DNA from: Ignavibacteria bacterium RIFOXYB12_FULL_35_14
Lineage (GTDB): Bacteria; Bacteroidota; Ignavibacteria; Ignavibacteriales; Ignavibacteriaceae
Assembly: GCA_001803045.1 (NCBI GenBank)
Contig: MHAR01000086.1
Location: 1 to 54,482, forward strand
Reading direction: 5' to 3'
Length of the DNA stretch: 54,482 nt
The number at the start of each line of letters is the position of its first letter. The first letter of the stretch is position 1. Under the pieces are notes generated by a model. That model did not search any database. It worked only from the letters and a program-made list of their open reading frames with translations, and was not told the DNA's origin. The position numbers and the translations under genes were made by a program. Of the stretch, positions 8,572-17,726 are shown piece after piece.

Positions 8572-9067
8572 TTTTCCTCTTTTTCGGCTTCGACTCTTTC
8601 TCTTCCACAGCTTCTTCGGCATCTTTCTCTTCACTCTTTGCTTTTTGTTTAGCTTCCTTTTTAGCTTCTCTCTTTTCCTTATGTTCTTCAGCTTTTTTGG
8701 TAATCACATCATTGTAATCAACCAGTTCAAGTATTGCCATTGATGCAGCATCACCCATTCTGTTGCCAAGTTTTATTACGCGGGTATATCCACCTGGGCG
8801 CTCACCGATTTTCGGTACAACTTCGCTGAACAACTCTTTCACAACATCTTTATCGTTGACAAATCTCATCACATGCCTTCGTGAGTGAAGATTATTCTTT
8901 TTAGCTTTAGTAATTAAAGCTTCAACATGTTTACGAGCTTCTTTTGCTTTGGCTAATGTTGTTTTTATTCTTTTATGCTTTAATAGAGAAGTTGCAAGCG
9001 CATTCATTAATGCTGCACGGTGACTGTGTGTTCTGCTTAACTTTCGTCCTTTTACTCCATGTCTCAT
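8555..9067 (-). CDS. rplQ: 50S ribosomal protein L17
   Basis: Large-subunit protein lining the outer end of the exit tunnel. The N-terminal 120 residues are typical (MRHGVKGRKLSRTHSHR, then GGYTRVIKLGNRMGDAASMAILELV). The 170-residue protein carries a Lys/Glu-rich C-terminal tail of about 45 residues that most L17 proteins lack and that is likely disordered or RNA-contacting. It is the last gene of the alpha operon, 20 bases after rpoA. Its final codons and terminator are duplicated downstream. Confidence 0.97.
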   Translation of the reverse strand: MRHGVKGRKLSRTHSHRAALMNALATSLLKHKRIKTTLAKAKEARKHVEALITKAKKNNLHSRRHVMRFVNDKDVVKELFSEVVPKIGERPGGYTRVIKLGNRMGDAASMAILELVDYNDVITKKAEEHKEKREAKKEAKQKAKSEEKDAEEAVEEKESKPKKRKKKDEE

Positions 9068-9087
9068 TTAGTTTCCTGCAAGAAATA

Positions 9088-10083
9088 TTAATTGGATTCT
9101 GTTTCTTCTTTCAAGTATTTATCCACATCCATACCAAAGTCGAGACCAAGCGTCTCAACTATTTCCATAAGCTCTGCTAGAGATTTTCTGCCGAAATTTC
9201 TGAATCGAAGCATTTCTGCTTCATCTCTTCTAACGAGTTCTGCAATGTTTTTTATGTTAGCAGCTTTTAAGCAATTGTGTGATCTTACACTAAGCTCAAG
9301 ATCATCGACATTTGTTAATAGAATTTTCTTTATTCTTTCTTTCTCAGTATCTTTTTGCGTTGATGTATGAACTTCCTCTTGTACAACATCAAAATTAATA
9401 AAGAGTTGAATATGATCTCGTAAAATTTTTGCCGCTTGAGTTAATGAATCCTCCGGCGTGATAGAACCATCTGTAGTGACTTCCAAGATTAATTTTTCGT
9501 AATCGTTTCTATCTGCAATTCTAACATTTTCAACCTCATATTTAACATTTCGTATAGGAGTGAAGATTGAATCGATTGGAATTACGCCAATAGTGCTTTC
9601 CGGTGAAACATTTTCAGATGCGGTGACAAATCCTTTGCCTTTACCAACAATTATTTCCACATCGAACTTTGCGCCTTTATTCAAAGTTGCAATGTGAAGT
9701 TCGGGATTTAAAATTTCGATTTCGTTGCTGTGCTTTTGAATATCGGCAGCAGTCCATTCGGTTTCACCATGAAAGGATAAATTTATTTTGTTAGGTTTTT
9801 TGCTCAAAAGCTTCATCCTAACTTGTTTCAGATTCAGAATTATTTCTGAAACATCTTCTACAACTCCTTCAATTGTAGTGAACTCGTGAAGGACACCACC
9901 AAATTTGACAGATGTAATCGCTGTGCCAGGCAAAGATGATAGAAGAATTCTTCTTAATGAATTGCCTAAAGTAACTCCATAACCTCTTTCGAGCGGTTGA
10001 AGTGTGAATCTACCAAATGTATTGGTATAATTACTTTCGTCGAGTACAACTGCGTCGGGCATCTTTATATAAGGTGCACTCAT
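9088..10083 (-). CDS. rpoA: DNA-directed RNA polymerase alpha subunit
   Basis: Alpha subunit; its dimer scaffolds assembly of beta and beta-prime and contacts promoters and activators. The 331 residues divide into the N-terminal dimerisation domain (about 1-235, with GNSLRRILLSSLPGTAITSV) and the C-terminal helix-hairpin-helix domain (about 255-320, with FGRKSLAELMEIVETLGL). Length is normal. It sits between rpsD and rplQ as in most bacterial alpha operons. Confidence 0.98.
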   Translation of the reverse strand: MSAPYIKMPDAVVLDESNYTNTFGRFTLQPLERGYGVTLGNSLRRILLSSLPGTAITSVKFGGVLHEFTTIEGVVEDVSEIILNLKQVRMKLLSKKPNKINLSFHGETEWTAADIQKHSNEIEILNPELHIATLNKGAKFDVEIIVGKGKGFVTASENVSPESTIGVIPIDSIFTPIRNVKYEVENVRIADRNDYEKLILEVTTDGSITPEDSLTQAAKILRDHIQLFINFDVVQEEVHTSTQKDTEKERIKKILLTNVDDLELSVRSHNCLKAANIKNIAELVRRDEAEMLRFRNFGRKSLAELMEIVETLGLDFGMDVDKYLKEETESN

Positions 10084-10118
10084 TTAATAACCCTCAATTA
10101 AATTATATATGAATTTCA

Positions 10119-10745
10119 TTATTTAGAATATAGTTCAACAACAAGCTGTTCATTAGCATTTAAAGGAACTTCGGTTCTTTCGGGGACTTGAACAAATGTA
10201 CCCGACAAGGTTGCTTTATCTACCGATAACCAATTATACGTATTGTCACGAACTTTTTTAAGTGAGTTGTGAACTAAATCGAGCCTTTTACTTTTATCTT
10301 TTATTTTGATTATATCACCGGCGGCTAAAAGATAAGCCGGAATATCTACTGATTTATTGTTAACAAGAATGTGACGATGTCTTATTAGCTGCCTTGCTTG
10401 TTTTCTTGATGATGCAAATCCTAAACGAAAGACGACATTATCTAATCTTCTTTCTAAAAATTTAACAAGGTTTTCGCCTGTAATACCCTTTGCTTTGATT
10501 GCCTTCTCAAAATAATTTCTGAATTGAGTTTCCAGCAAACCATAAATTCTTTTTATTTTTTGTTTTTCTCTGAGCTGAACACCGTACTCAGAAATTTTAC
10601 TTCTACGTGAAAGACCATGTTGTCCCGGCGGATAAGATCTATTTTCAATTGGACACTTTTCAGTAAAACACTTTTGTCCTTTTAAAAATAACTTTTGTCT
10701 CTCTCTTCTACATAATTTGCATACTGAATCAGTATATCTTGCCAT
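10119..10745 (-). CDS. rpsD: 30S ribosomal protein S4
   Basis: Primary 16S rRNA binder that nucleates the 5' domain of the small subunit. The 208 residues include the S4 RNA-binding domain (RLDNVVFRLGFASSRKQARQ, ILVNNKSVDIP). The N-terminus holds four cysteines (C9, C12, C26, C31), so this is the zinc-binding form of S4. In many bacteria S4 represses its own operon; no leader site was identified here. It lies between rpsK and rpoA. Confidence 0.97.
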   Translation of the reverse strand: MARYTDSVCKLCRRERQKLFLKGQKCFTEKCPIENRSYPPGQHGLSRRSKISEYGVQLREKQKIKRIYGLLETQFRNYFEKAIKAKGITGENLVKFLERRLDNVVFRLGFASSRKQARQLIRHRHILVNNKSVDIPAYLLAAGDIIKIKDKSKRLDLVHNSLKKVRDNTYNWLSVDKATLSGTFVQVPERTEVPLNANEQLVVELYSK

Positions 10746-10765
10746 TTCTTAAATTCTCCGAAAAA

Positions 10766-11152
10766 TTAAACTCTTCTTTTCTTTGGAGGTCTACAACCGT
10801 TATGAGGAATTGGCGTAACATCCTTAATTGAATTAATTTGAAGACCAGCAGTGTTCAGGGATCTGATAGCAGCTTCCCTTCCAGAACCAGGTCCTTTGAT
10901 ATAAACATCTACTCTTCTCAATCCAAGATCAAAAGCTTCTTTAGCTGCAGCTTCAGCAGTAACTTGGGCTGCAAATGGTGTATTTTTTCTTGATCCTTTA
11001 AAACCATTTCTTCCTGCAGATGACCATGAAATTGTGTTACCATAAATATCTGTAATCGTGATCTGCACATTGTTAAAGGTGGCTTTAATGTGAACATCAC
11101 CATTGGAATCAATGTGAGTTCTCTTTTTAACTTTCTTAACAGTTTTAGCCAA
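10766..11152 (-). CDS. rpsK: 30S ribosomal protein S11
   Basis: Small-subunit platform protein near the E site. It is 128 residues long with the hallmark stretches [21 protein letters not shown] and [20 protein letters not shown]. The start is TTG (TTG GCT AAA) preceded by GGAG about 9 bases upstream; no ATG fits. It follows rpsM by 27 bases. Confidence 0.97.
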   Translation of the reverse strand: MAKTVKKVKKRTHIDSNGDVHIKATFNNVQITITDIYGNTISWSSAGRNGFKGSRKNTPFAAQVTAEAAAKEAFDLGLRRVDVYIKGPGSGREAAIRSLNTAGLQINSIKDVTPIPHNGCRPPKKRRV

Positions 11153-11179
11153 TTATATTTCTCCTTATAATCTCAACTT

Positions 11180-11563
11180 CTATTTCTTGGTTGGTGTTTT
11201 CTTCTTACCGGCAACAGTTTTTCTCTTACCTTTACGAGTTCGGGAATTAGTTCGTGTTCGCTGACCTCTTGCAGGCAAACCTCTTCTATGCCTAATACCG
11301 CGATAAGTTCCTATATCCATTAATCTTTTAATGCTCTGCTGAACCTCGGACCTGAGTGCACCTTCAACTTTGTATTCTGAAGTAATAACAGATCTTATTT
11401 TAGCAATTTCTTCATCAGTAAGATCGGCAACCTTTTTATCAGGATTAACCTCTGCCCTGAGGAGAATTTCAGCTGAAAGGGTTCTTCCTATACCGAAGAT
11501 GTATTGAAGTCCGAAAAGGACTTTTTTGTTTTTAGGTAAATCAACACCAGAAATACGAGCCAC
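11180..11563 (-). CDS. rpsM: 30S ribosomal protein S13
   Basis: Head protein that contacts the P-site tRNA and bridges to L5. It is 127 residues with [15 protein letters not shown], the helix-two-turn-helix [13 protein letters not shown], and the basic tail [20 protein letters not shown]. The start codon is GTG. In this operon the order is infA, rpmJ, rpsM. Confidence 0.97.
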   Translation of the reverse strand: MARISGVDLPKNKKVLFGLQYIFGIGRTLSAEILLRAEVNPDKKVADLTDEEIAKIRSVITSEYKVEGALRSEVQQSIKRLMDIGTYRGIRHRRGLPARGQRTRTNSRTRKGKRKTVAGKKKTPTKK

Positions 11564-11584
11564 TTTTACTCCTTAGATAAAAAT

Positions 11585-11697
11585 TAACCTTGACGTTGTT
11601 TGTGTTTAGGATTTTTACAAATCACTTTTACAACACCTTTTCGTTTAATTATCTTACAATTTTCACAAATCTTTCTTACAGAAGATCTAACTTTCAT
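11585..11697 (-). pseudogene. rpmJ: 50S ribosomal protein L36, reading frame broken by a one-base deletion
   Basis: The minus strand from 11697 reads [20 protein letters not shown] and then VL-stop, instead of continuing as L36. Adding one A to the AAA run at about 11639-11641 restores a full 37-residue L36 ending NPKHKQRQG, with the zinc ligands C11, C14, C27 and H32 all in place. The downstream half is thus intact but one frame off. Position between infA and rpsM is the standard one. A homopolymer sequencing or assembly error is the simplest cause; a genuine recent mutation is possible because L36 is dispensable in some bacteria. Confidence 0.9.
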
Positions 11698-11707
11698 AAA
11701 TTCTCCG

Positions 11708-11926
11708 CTATTTATACCTATAGGTAATTCTACCCTTAGTTAAATCGTATGGAGATAATTCAATTGAAACTTTATCTCCTACCAAAATTTTAATAAAATG
11801 CATTCTCATTTTTCCTGAAACATGAGCAAGAATTTCATGTCCATTATCGAGCTTAACTCTAAAATGCGCATTAGGCAATGTTTCAGTAACAACTCCATCG
11901 ACTTTTATTGGTCCTTGCTTTGCCAT
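11708..11926 (-). CDS. infA: Translation initiation factor IF-1
   Basis: Binds the ribosomal A site during initiation, together with IF-2 and IF-3. It is 72 residues of S1-like OB fold: [55 protein letters not shown]. The ATG at 11926 is chosen because it overlaps the map stop codon (ATGA), a sign of coupled translation; a TTG two codons upstream is the only alternative. Confidence 0.96.
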   Translation of the reverse strand: MAKQGPIKVDGVVTETLPNAHFRVKLDNGHEILAHVSGKMRMHFIKILVGDKVSIELSPYDLTKGRITYRYK

Positions 11927-12687
11927 CAACAAACCGTTAAAATTTCAGGTGATCCATTAGATACAAGAATTGTGTGCTCAAAATGTGCCGATGGCAAACC
12001 ATCCTGAGTCAGTACTGTCCAACCGTCTTTAGCAGTTTTAACTTTGTAAGTGCCAGTGTTAACCATTGGTTCAATTGCGATTGTCATACCTTTTTTTAAT
12101 TTTGGACCAGTACCACGAACACCATAATTTGGGACAGCCGGTTCTTCATGAAGAAATTTACCAATGCCGTGCCCGCACAAATCTTTCACTATCGCAAACC
12201 CGTTTGCTTCAACATAGTTTTGAACAGCAAACGAAATATCATGAACACGATTACCCAACCTTGCTTCCTTAATACCTTCGTAAAGGGATTTTTCAGTCAC
12301 ATCTAATAGCTTTTGCTTGTCCGAAGAAATTTTACCAACCGCAACAGATAGTGCTGCATCTCCAAAATATCCATTCTTCAAGACACCAATATCAATGGAG
12401 ACTATTTCACCCTCTTTAAGAACACGATCACCAGGAATTCCATGAACAACTTCATCATCTATTGAGACACAAATTGAAGCAGGATAATCATACGAACCTG
12501 CTTGCGAATATCCTTTGAAAGCCGCCTTTGCATTATTACTGAAAATGTATTCTTCGGCAATGCGATCCAGCTCTATTGTTTCAACTCCAGGACAAATATT
12601 ATTTGCAACTAATCTCAACGTTTCTGCAACTATTCTACAGCTATCCCGGATAAAGTCAATTTCCTTTTTAGTTTTTATGTATACCAC
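11926..12687 (-). CDS. map: Methionine aminopeptidase, type I
   Basis: Removes the initiator methionine from nascent proteins. The 253 residues show the pita-bread fold with metal ligands D99, D110, H173, E206 and E237 and catalytic H82. There is no N-terminal SH3-binding extension. The gene follows secY by 10 bases and overlaps infA. Adenylate kinase (adk), which often sits between secY and map, is absent here. Confidence 0.96.
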   Translation of the reverse strand: MVYIKTKKEIDFIRDSCRIVAETLRLVANNICPGVETIELDRIAEEYIFSNNAKAAFKGYSQAGSYDYPASICVSIDDEVVHGIPGDRVLKEGEIVSIDIGVLKNGYFGDAALSVAVGKISSDKQKLLDVTEKSLYEGIKEARLGNRVHDISFAVQNYVEANGFAIVKDLCGHGIGKFLHEEPAVPNYGVRGTGPKLKKGMTIAIEPMVNTGTYKVKTAKDGWTVLTQDGLPSAHFEHTILVSNGSPEILTVC

Positions 12688-12697
12688 TGAAAAAATA

Positions 12698-14032
12698 TTA
12701 TCTTCTGCCCCTGAGTTTTCCCGATTTCATAAAACCATCATAATGTCTCATCAGTAAATGTGACTCAATCTGCTGAAGTGTATCCAATGCAACTCCCACA
12801 ATAATAAGCAAACTGGTTCCTCCAAAAAATTGTGCGAACTGACCCGAAACTCCCCACGCAGAAACAAACGCGGGAAGTATTGCGACGATTGCAAGAAAAA
12901 AGGATCCGGGTAAAGTTATTTTGGTTAATATATTATCAATAAACTCGGATGTTTGTTTACCGGGTCTAATTCCCGGAATAAATCCACCTTGCTTCTTCAT
13001 ATTATCGGCAACATCCTTAGGATTAAATGCAATTGCCGTATAAAAATAAGTGAAGAAGATAATCATAATTGCATAGATGATTGAGTAAACAGCCGATTGA
13101 TAATGAAAATAAGAATTTATCGTTTGAAGAAAATCATTGTTCGGAAAAAAAGATAAAACAGTATTTGGAATAAACATAATTGACTGAGCAAAAATTATCG
13201 GCATAACTCCGGCCGTATTTACCCGTAAAGGAATATACTGAGTGACTCCACCATAAACTTTTCTACCGACAACTCTTTTCGCATATTGAACCGGGATCCT
13301 CCTGGTTCCTTGAGTAACTAAAACTACTCCGGCAATAATGAGAACCATGAGAATTAGAATAACAATTTCAATAATTATGCTTCTTGTTCCGGCAGAAATC
13401 AATCTGTATTCATCAAGTAAAGCGAAAGGAAATCTGTTTATTATTCCGATAAAGATTATTAACGAAATACCATTTCCAATCCCTCTTTCGGTTATCTGCT
13501 CACCAAGCCACATCATAAAAACCGTACCGGCAGTTAAAATAATAATCGTAGAAATCGTCCAAGCCATTCCTTGAATTGGTTCAGGAATTATCGGCATTCC
13601 ACGAAGATCAAGATTGTACAGTCGTATTGTTACACCCCAAGCCTGCATTGCAGAAATTAAAACAGTACCGTATCGTGTTAACTGAGTAATTTTCTTTCTG
13701 CCTTCTTCACCTTCTTGCTGAAGTTTTTGGAAATATGGAACTACAGCACCTAACAATTGAATAATGATTGATGCTGAAATGTAGGGCATAATTCCAAGTG
13801 CAAATATTGCTGCATTAGAAAAGGCTCCTCCGACAAATAAATCATATAATCCGAATAAATTATCTGATGTTTGATTTTTCATTGCTTCAGAAAGCAATAT
13901 TGAATCAATTCCCGGAAGAGTAAGATGAGAACCAACACGAACAATTATAAGCAGACCTAATGTATAAATAATTCGCTGGCGGAGTTCATGTATCTTGAAA
14001 ATATTTCTGAATGTATCTGTAAATCTGGACAT
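12698..14032 (-). CDS. secY: Preprotein translocase subunit SecY
   Basis: Channel-forming subunit of the Sec translocon in the inner membrane. It is 444 residues with about ten transmembrane helices, including the plug-region sequence GGAFSNAAIFALGIMPYIS and the cytoplasmic loop QGTRRIPVQYAKRVVG that contacts SecA and the ribosome. Length and position after rplO are standard. Its partner secE is encoded at 38.8 kb of the same supercluster. Confidence 0.97.
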   Translation of the reverse strand: MSRFTDTFRNIFKIHELRQRIIYTLGLLIIVRVGSHLTLPGIDSILLSEAMKNQTSDNLFGLYDLFVGGAFSNAAIFALGIMPYISASIIIQLLGAVVPYFQKLQQEGEEGRKKITQLTRYGTVLISAMQAWGVTIRLYNLDLRGMPIIPEPIQGMAWTISTIIILTAGTVFMMWLGEQITERGIGNGISLIIFIGIINRFPFALLDEYRLISAGTRSIIIEIVILILMVLIIAGVVLVTQGTRRIPVQYAKRVVGRKVYGGVTQYIPLRVNTAGVMPIIFAQSIMFIPNTVLSFFPNNDFLQTINSYFHYQSAVYSIIYAIMIIFFTYFYTAIAFNPKDVADNMKKQGGFIPGIRPGKQTSEFIDNILTKITLPGSFFLAIVAILPAFVSAWGVSGQFAQFFGGTSLLIIVGVALDTLQQIESHLLMRHYDGFMKSGKLRGRR

Positions 14033-14042
14033 TAAGGATTAC

Positions 14043-14501
14043 TCAAATCTTTTTAATTGTTCCGCCGGCAGTTTCAATTTTTTCTTTTGCCGCTTTGCTA
14101 AAACCATTCACTTCTAAGTTAAGCTTTACTTTAACCTCACCATTCCCCAAAACCTTTACCGGCTGGTTCAATGTAGATATCAAACCTAATTTCTTAAGCA
14201 TTTCAGGATTAATTACTTCTGAAGTTAATTTCTTTTCGTCAGCTAATTTTTGAAGATCTTCTAAGTTCACCACCTGATACTTAACCCTTGCGTAATTGGT
14301 AAAACCATATTTGGGAATTCTTCTTTGCAAAGGCATTTGACCACCTTCAAACCAAAATCTTTTATTAGCACCTGATCTTGACAACTGACCATTCATTCCT
14401 TTTGTAGAAGTTCCACCATGCCCCGAACCTTCACCTCGTCCAATTCGTTTTCGGTTCTTTCTAGAACCCTTGGCATATTTTAAATTACTTAGAATATCCA
14501 T
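14043..14501 (-). CDS. rplO: 50S ribosomal protein L15
   Basis: Late-assembly large-subunit protein. It is 152 residues with the glycine-rich basic N-terminus IGRGEGSGHGGTSTKGMNGQ, the FEGGQMPLQRRIPKYGF motif, and a C-terminal domain ending KEKIETAGG. It lies 16 bases after rpmD and 10 bases before secY. Confidence 0.97.
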   Translation of the reverse strand: MDILSNLKYAKGSRKNRKRIGRGEGSGHGGTSTKGMNGQLSRSGANKRFWFEGGQMPLQRRIPKYGFTNYARVKYQVVNLEDLQKLADEKKLTSEVINPEMLKKLGLISTLNQPVKVLGNGEVKVKLNLEVNGFSKAAKEKIETAGGTIKKI

Positions 14502-14517
14502 AATCTCAACTAATTTT

Positions 14518-14703
14518 TTATTCTTTAATTTCTTCTACTTTAAGAAGATGTTTAACTTTTTCTATCATACCTCTAATCTGGGGAGTATCGGTATGAATTT
14601 TTTCCCAATTAGGTCTTCCTAAACCGAGCGCTTTAACTGTTAATTTTTGGTTATTGGGCTGATCAATTATACTGCGAACTTGTGTTATTTTTAATTTTGC
14701 CAT
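14518..14703 (-). CDS. rpmD: 50S ribosomal protein L30
   Basis: Small large-subunit protein of 61 residues with the family pattern KITQVRSIIDQPNNQKLTVKALGL followed by DTPQIRGMIEKVKHLL. Normal bacterial length. It sits between rpsE and rplO as in the standard spc order. Confidence 0.96.
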   Translation of the reverse strand: MAKLKITQVRSIIDQPNNQKLTVKALGLGRPNWEKIHTDTPQIRGMIEKVKHLLKVEEIKE

Positions 14704-14713
14704 AACTTTTCAA

Positions 14714-15226
14714 TTAGACGGTAAATAATTCCTTAACTTCCATTTTTCTTTTAGTTGCCATTCTTCTTGCATCAACTAATGAAAGCAAAGCATTTAAAGT
14801 TGCTTTAACTTGATTGTGAGGATTGCTTGAACCAAGTGATTTTGTTAGAACATCTTGAACACCAGCAGCTTCTAAAACTGCACGAACTCCACCACCAGCA
14901 ATCAGACCTGTTCCGGGCGATGCCGGTTTAATTAACACTTTGCCAGCACCATATTTGCCAATAACTTTGTGCGGAATTGTTCCTTTATAAACAGAAACTT
15001 TAAGCAAACTTTTTTTAGCATCATCCACACCTTTGGATATGGCATCGGTTACTTCATTTGCTTTACCTAATCCAACCCCAACGGTGCCGTTTCCGTTACC
15101 GACAACAACAATTGCATTAAAGCTGAATCTTCGTCCACCTTTTACAACTTTGGCAACACGATTAATGTGTACTACTTTTTCTTTTAAACCTTCTGAGTCG
15201 GGTTGTTTACTTGTTTTATGTTCCAT
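14714..15226 (-). CDS. rpsE: 30S ribosomal protein S5
   Basis: Small-subunit protein that helps decoding fidelity and mRNA unwinding at the entry site. It is 170 residues with the double-stranded RNA-binding stretch [20 protein letters not shown] and the C-terminal [16 protein letters not shown]. Immediately upstream is tRNA-Gln rather than rplR, and no clear Shine-Dalgarno precedes the ATG, so translation of S5 from a processed transcript may be unusual. Confidence 0.97.
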   Translation of the reverse strand: MEHKTSKQPDSEGLKEKVVHINRVAKVVKGGRRFSFNAIVVVGNGNGTVGVGLGKANEVTDAISKGVDDAKKSLLKVSVYKGTIPHKVIGKYGAGKVLIKPASPGTGLIAGGGVRAVLEAAGVQDVLTKSLGSSNPHNQVKATLNALLSLVDARRMATKRKMEVKELFTV

Positions 15227-15284
15227 TCGAACTACGCTGCCTATTTAAAAAAAATTGAAAAATAATTATCCGGTTATTAACATG

Positions 15285-15355
15285 CTGCCGGGAGAGGATT
15301 CGAACCTCTACAGACGCCTCCAAAGGGCGTAGTCCTACCATTAGACGACCCGGCA
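15285..15355 (-). tRNA. tRNA-Gln (anticodon TTG)
   Basis: A full cloverleaf on the minus strand: acceptor TGCCGGG/CCCGGCA, D stem GTC/GAC, anticodon stem ACGCC/GGCGT around loop CTTTGGA (anticodon TTG), T arm AGAGG-TTCGAAT-CCTCT, discriminator G as expected for glutamine. CCA is not encoded. It lies inside the spc operon between rplR and rpsE, co-directional with both. Confidence 0.96.
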
Positions 15356-15374
15356 ATCCTAAGTTCAGTTGAGG

Positions 15375-15740
15375 TTAAAATTTTAAACCTCCCTCTCGAG
15401 CACCGTCTGCAATGGCTTTTACTCTGCCATGATATCTATATCCATTCCGATCAAAAACAACTTGAGAAATATTCTTCTCCAAAGCTTTTTTTGCTACCAG
15501 TTTACCGACCATTTTGCTTTTACTGATTTTTCCTTTAGTGTTCTTTATTTCTTCAGCCAATTCTTTTGATAGTGAAGAAGCAGAAACTAAAGTGTTGCCC
15601 TCTGAATCGTCTATCAATTGTGCAAAAATGTTATTCAAACTCCGGTAAATAGTTAATCTGGGTTTTTCTTTAATCCCTGATATTTTACTTCTAATTTTAA
15701 TCTTTGAACGAAGTCTGATATTTTTATTCTTTTTTATCAT
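15375..15740 (-). CDS. rplR: 50S ribosomal protein L18
   Basis: 5S rRNA-binding protein of the central protuberance. It is 121 residues with [20 protein letters not shown] and the family-ending [20 protein letters not shown]. Length is normal. It lies 22 bases after rplF; its downstream neighbour is tRNA-Gln instead of rpsE. Confidence 0.97.
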   Translation of the reverse strand: MIKKNKNIRLRSKIKIRSKISGIKEKPRLTIYRSLNNIFAQLIDDSEGNTLVSASSLSKELAEEIKNTKGKISKSKMVGKLVAKKALEKNISQVVFDRNGYRYHGRVKAIADGAREGGLKF

Positions 15741-15762
15741 TTTATTATTCCAAAACTCTTAA

Positions 15763-16302
15763 TTACTTACCAGCTGTTTTACCGGCTTTTCTAACAATTT
15801 GTTCATCAGAGTATTTAATTCCTTTACCTTTGTAAGGTTCAGGTTTTCTGAAAGATCTGATTTTTGCAGAAATCATTCCAACTAACTGTTTATCAATTCC
15901 ACTTATAACAATTTGATTTGGTGTAGAAACTTGCAAAGTGATACCTGAAGGCGGCATAAAAAATATTGGGTGTGAGTAACCAATATTTATTAAGATGTTC
16001 TCACCTTTTTGTTCTGCTTTATATCCAACTCCAACAATATCTAAAGTTTTTTGATATTGTTCAGTAACACCTTTAATCATGTTTTGGATTAAAGCTCGCG
16101 TTAAACCGTGCAATGATTTATTTAACTTTAAATCGTCAGGTCTTTGGACAGTCAGTTCTTCGCCTTTTATTTCGATTTTCATGTTATTATGAACCTCAGT
16201 CCGTAACTCACCCATAGGCCCTTTTACCTTAATAACATTTTCATTTTTAGTAACCGAAACACCTTTAGGAATTGTTATCGGTTTTTTGCCAACTCTTGAC
16301 AC
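15763..16302 (-). CDS. rplF: 50S ribosomal protein L6
   Basis: Large-subunit protein near the factor-binding site. It is 179 residues with two repeated alpha/beta domains, the start MSRVGKKPITIPKGV and the signature KPEPYKGKGIKYSDE near the C-terminus. It follows rpsH by 25 bases. Confidence 0.97.
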   Translation of the reverse strand: MSRVGKKPITIPKGVSVTKNENVIKVKGPMGELRTEVHNNMKIEIKGEELTVQRPDDLKLNKSLHGLTRALIQNMIKGVTEQYQKTLDIVGVGYKAEQKGENILINIGYSHPIFFMPPSGITLQVSTPNQIVISGIDKQLVGMISAKIRSFRKPEPYKGKGIKYSDEQIVRKAGKTAGK

Positions 16303-16327
16303 TTATTGAACTCCAATTTTTAAGAAA

Positions 16328-16723
16328 TTACCAAATGAAACAAACAACTTCACCACCAAGAGATTTGCTTCGTGCTTCTTTATCGGTAAGCAATCCCTTA
16401 GGGGTAGAAATTATCGCAATACCTAATCCATTGAGAACCCGAGGAAGCTCACTGTTTTTCTTGTAAACCTTCAATCCGGGAGAGCTTATCCTTTGCAAAC
16501 CGCTTATAGCCGGACTTCCCTTTTGATAACGAAGATGAATCCTCAAAACATTTTGCTTACTGTCTTCAGTAACCGAAAAGTCATCAATAAAATTATTTTT
16601 CTTCAGAATTTCTGCCAAGCCAAGTTTCATTTTTGATGAAGGAATTTCAACAACAACTTTTCTTGCTTTAACAGCATTTCTAATTCTGGTTAAGAAATCC
16701 GAAATCGGATCGGTAACACGCAT
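16328..16723 (-). CDS. rpsH: 30S ribosomal protein S8
   Basis: Binds the central domain of 16S rRNA and in some bacteria represses the spc operon. It is 131 residues with [18 protein letters not shown] at the N-terminus and the signature [12 protein letters not shown] and GGEVVCFIW at the end. It follows rpsN by 13 bases. Confidence 0.97.
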   Translation of the reverse strand: MRVTDPISDFLTRIRNAVKARKVVVEIPSSKMKLGLAEILKKNNFIDDFSVTEDSKQNVLRIHLRYQKGSPAISGLQRISSPGLKVYKKNSELPRVLNGLGIAIISTPKGLLTDKEARSKSLGGEVVCFIW

Positions 16724-16736
16724 TCTTTTCCTCCGT

Positions 16737-17006
16737 TTACCAGCTTGATTTTTTTAATCCGGGAATTTCACCTTTAAGAGCCATTTCTCTTAAAACTAAG
16801 CGTGAAACTCCAAATTTTCTATGAAACCCTCTTGCTCTTCCGGTGAACATACAACGATTATGTAACCTTACCGGAGAAGAATTTTTAGGAAGCTTTTGCA
16901 AAGCATCGTAATCACCTTTTTCTTTTAGCTCTTTCCGCAGCTTTGCATACTTTTCGCAAAGCTTTCTTCTTCGTGCTTCCTTTGCAACTGAACTTGTTTT
17001 AGCCAC
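16737..17006 (-). CDS. rpsN: 30S ribosomal protein S14, zinc-independent form
   Basis: Head protein of the 30S subunit. It is 89 residues long, the longer form without CxxC pairs, with [14 protein letters not shown] and [15 protein letters not shown]. The cytosine-rich zinc ribbon of the short form is absent, in contrast to S4 in the same cluster, which keeps its cysteines. It follows rplE by 12 bases. Confidence 0.96.
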   Translation of the reverse strand: MAKTSSVAKEARRRKLCEKYAKLRKELKEKGDYDALQKLPKNSSPVRLHNRCMFTGRARGFHRKFGVSRLVLREMALKGEIPGLKKSSW

Positions 17007-17018
17007 TAAAACTCCTTA

Positions 17019-17699
17019 CTAAGCTGATTTAATTTCTTTTTTTCTAAATGGGACACCAAAAGCTTGAAGCAATTCATATGCTTCGTTATCAGTTAATGCG
17101 CTTGTAACAAAAGTTATATCCATTCCCAAAACTCTTGTTACCTTATCAAAATTAATTTCCGGAAATATTATCTGTTCTTTGATACCAATTGAATAATTAC
17201 CATGACCATCAAAAGACTTATCAGATAGTCCTCTGAAATCTCGAACACGCGGAAGAGCAATATTGATTAGTCTATCAAGAAACTCATACATTTTTCCTTT
17301 TCTGAGAGTAACCATTGCACCAATATTTACACCTTCACGCAATTTAAAGTTCGAAATAGCTTTCTTCGATTTTCTGATGCGTGCTTTTTGTCCGGTAATT
17401 GTTTCCAAATCCTTAATTGCTTCTTCAAGAATTTTCTGATCGGTAACCGCTTCTCCGACACCCATGTTTACAACAATCTTGTGGAGTTTCGGTACTTGCA
17501 TGATACTTTTATATGAAAATTTTTTCATTAAGCTAGGAACAACTTCGGCTCTGTAATAATCTTCAAGCCGGGTTTTAATTCGAATTTCTTTTTCTTTAGA
17601 AGCCGGTGATTTCTTAGGTTCCTTTTTAGAATCCTTAGATTCTTTTACTTTCTTGACCGGCTTTTCCGTATTTTCTTTTTTAATCTTTTTATCAGCCAT
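17019..17699 (-). CDS. rplE: 50S ribosomal protein L5 with charged N-terminal extension
   Basis: 5S rRNA-binding protein that contacts S13 and the P-site tRNA. Residues 45-226 form a normal L5 ([34 protein letters not shown], ending [19 protein letters not shown]). Ahead of it is a Lys/Glu/Ser-rich extension of about 43 residues, unusual for bacterial L5 and probably disordered. The first ATG at 17699 is kept because the tail is in frame and no closer Met precedes the conserved part. Confidence 0.95.
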   Translation of the reverse strand: MADKKIKKENTEKPVKKVKESKDSKKEPKKSPASKEKEIRIKTRLEDYYRAEVVPSLMKKFSYKSIMQVPKLHKIVVNMGVGEAVTDQKILEEAIKDLETITGQKARIRKSKKAISNFKLREGVNIGAMVTLRKGKMYEFLDRLINIALPRVRDFRGLSDKSFDGHGNYSIGIKEQIIFPEINFDKVTRVLGMDITFVTSALTDNEAYELLQAFGVPFRKKEIKSA

Positions 17700-17726
17700 T
17701 GTAGTAATAAATTAGTTTTGTTTTAA

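Noticed and set aside
11636-11642. Programmed frameshift in rpmJ
   Set aside because: The site lacks an X-XXY-YYZ slippery heptamer and any downstream pseudoknot; a missing base in an A run explains it more simply.
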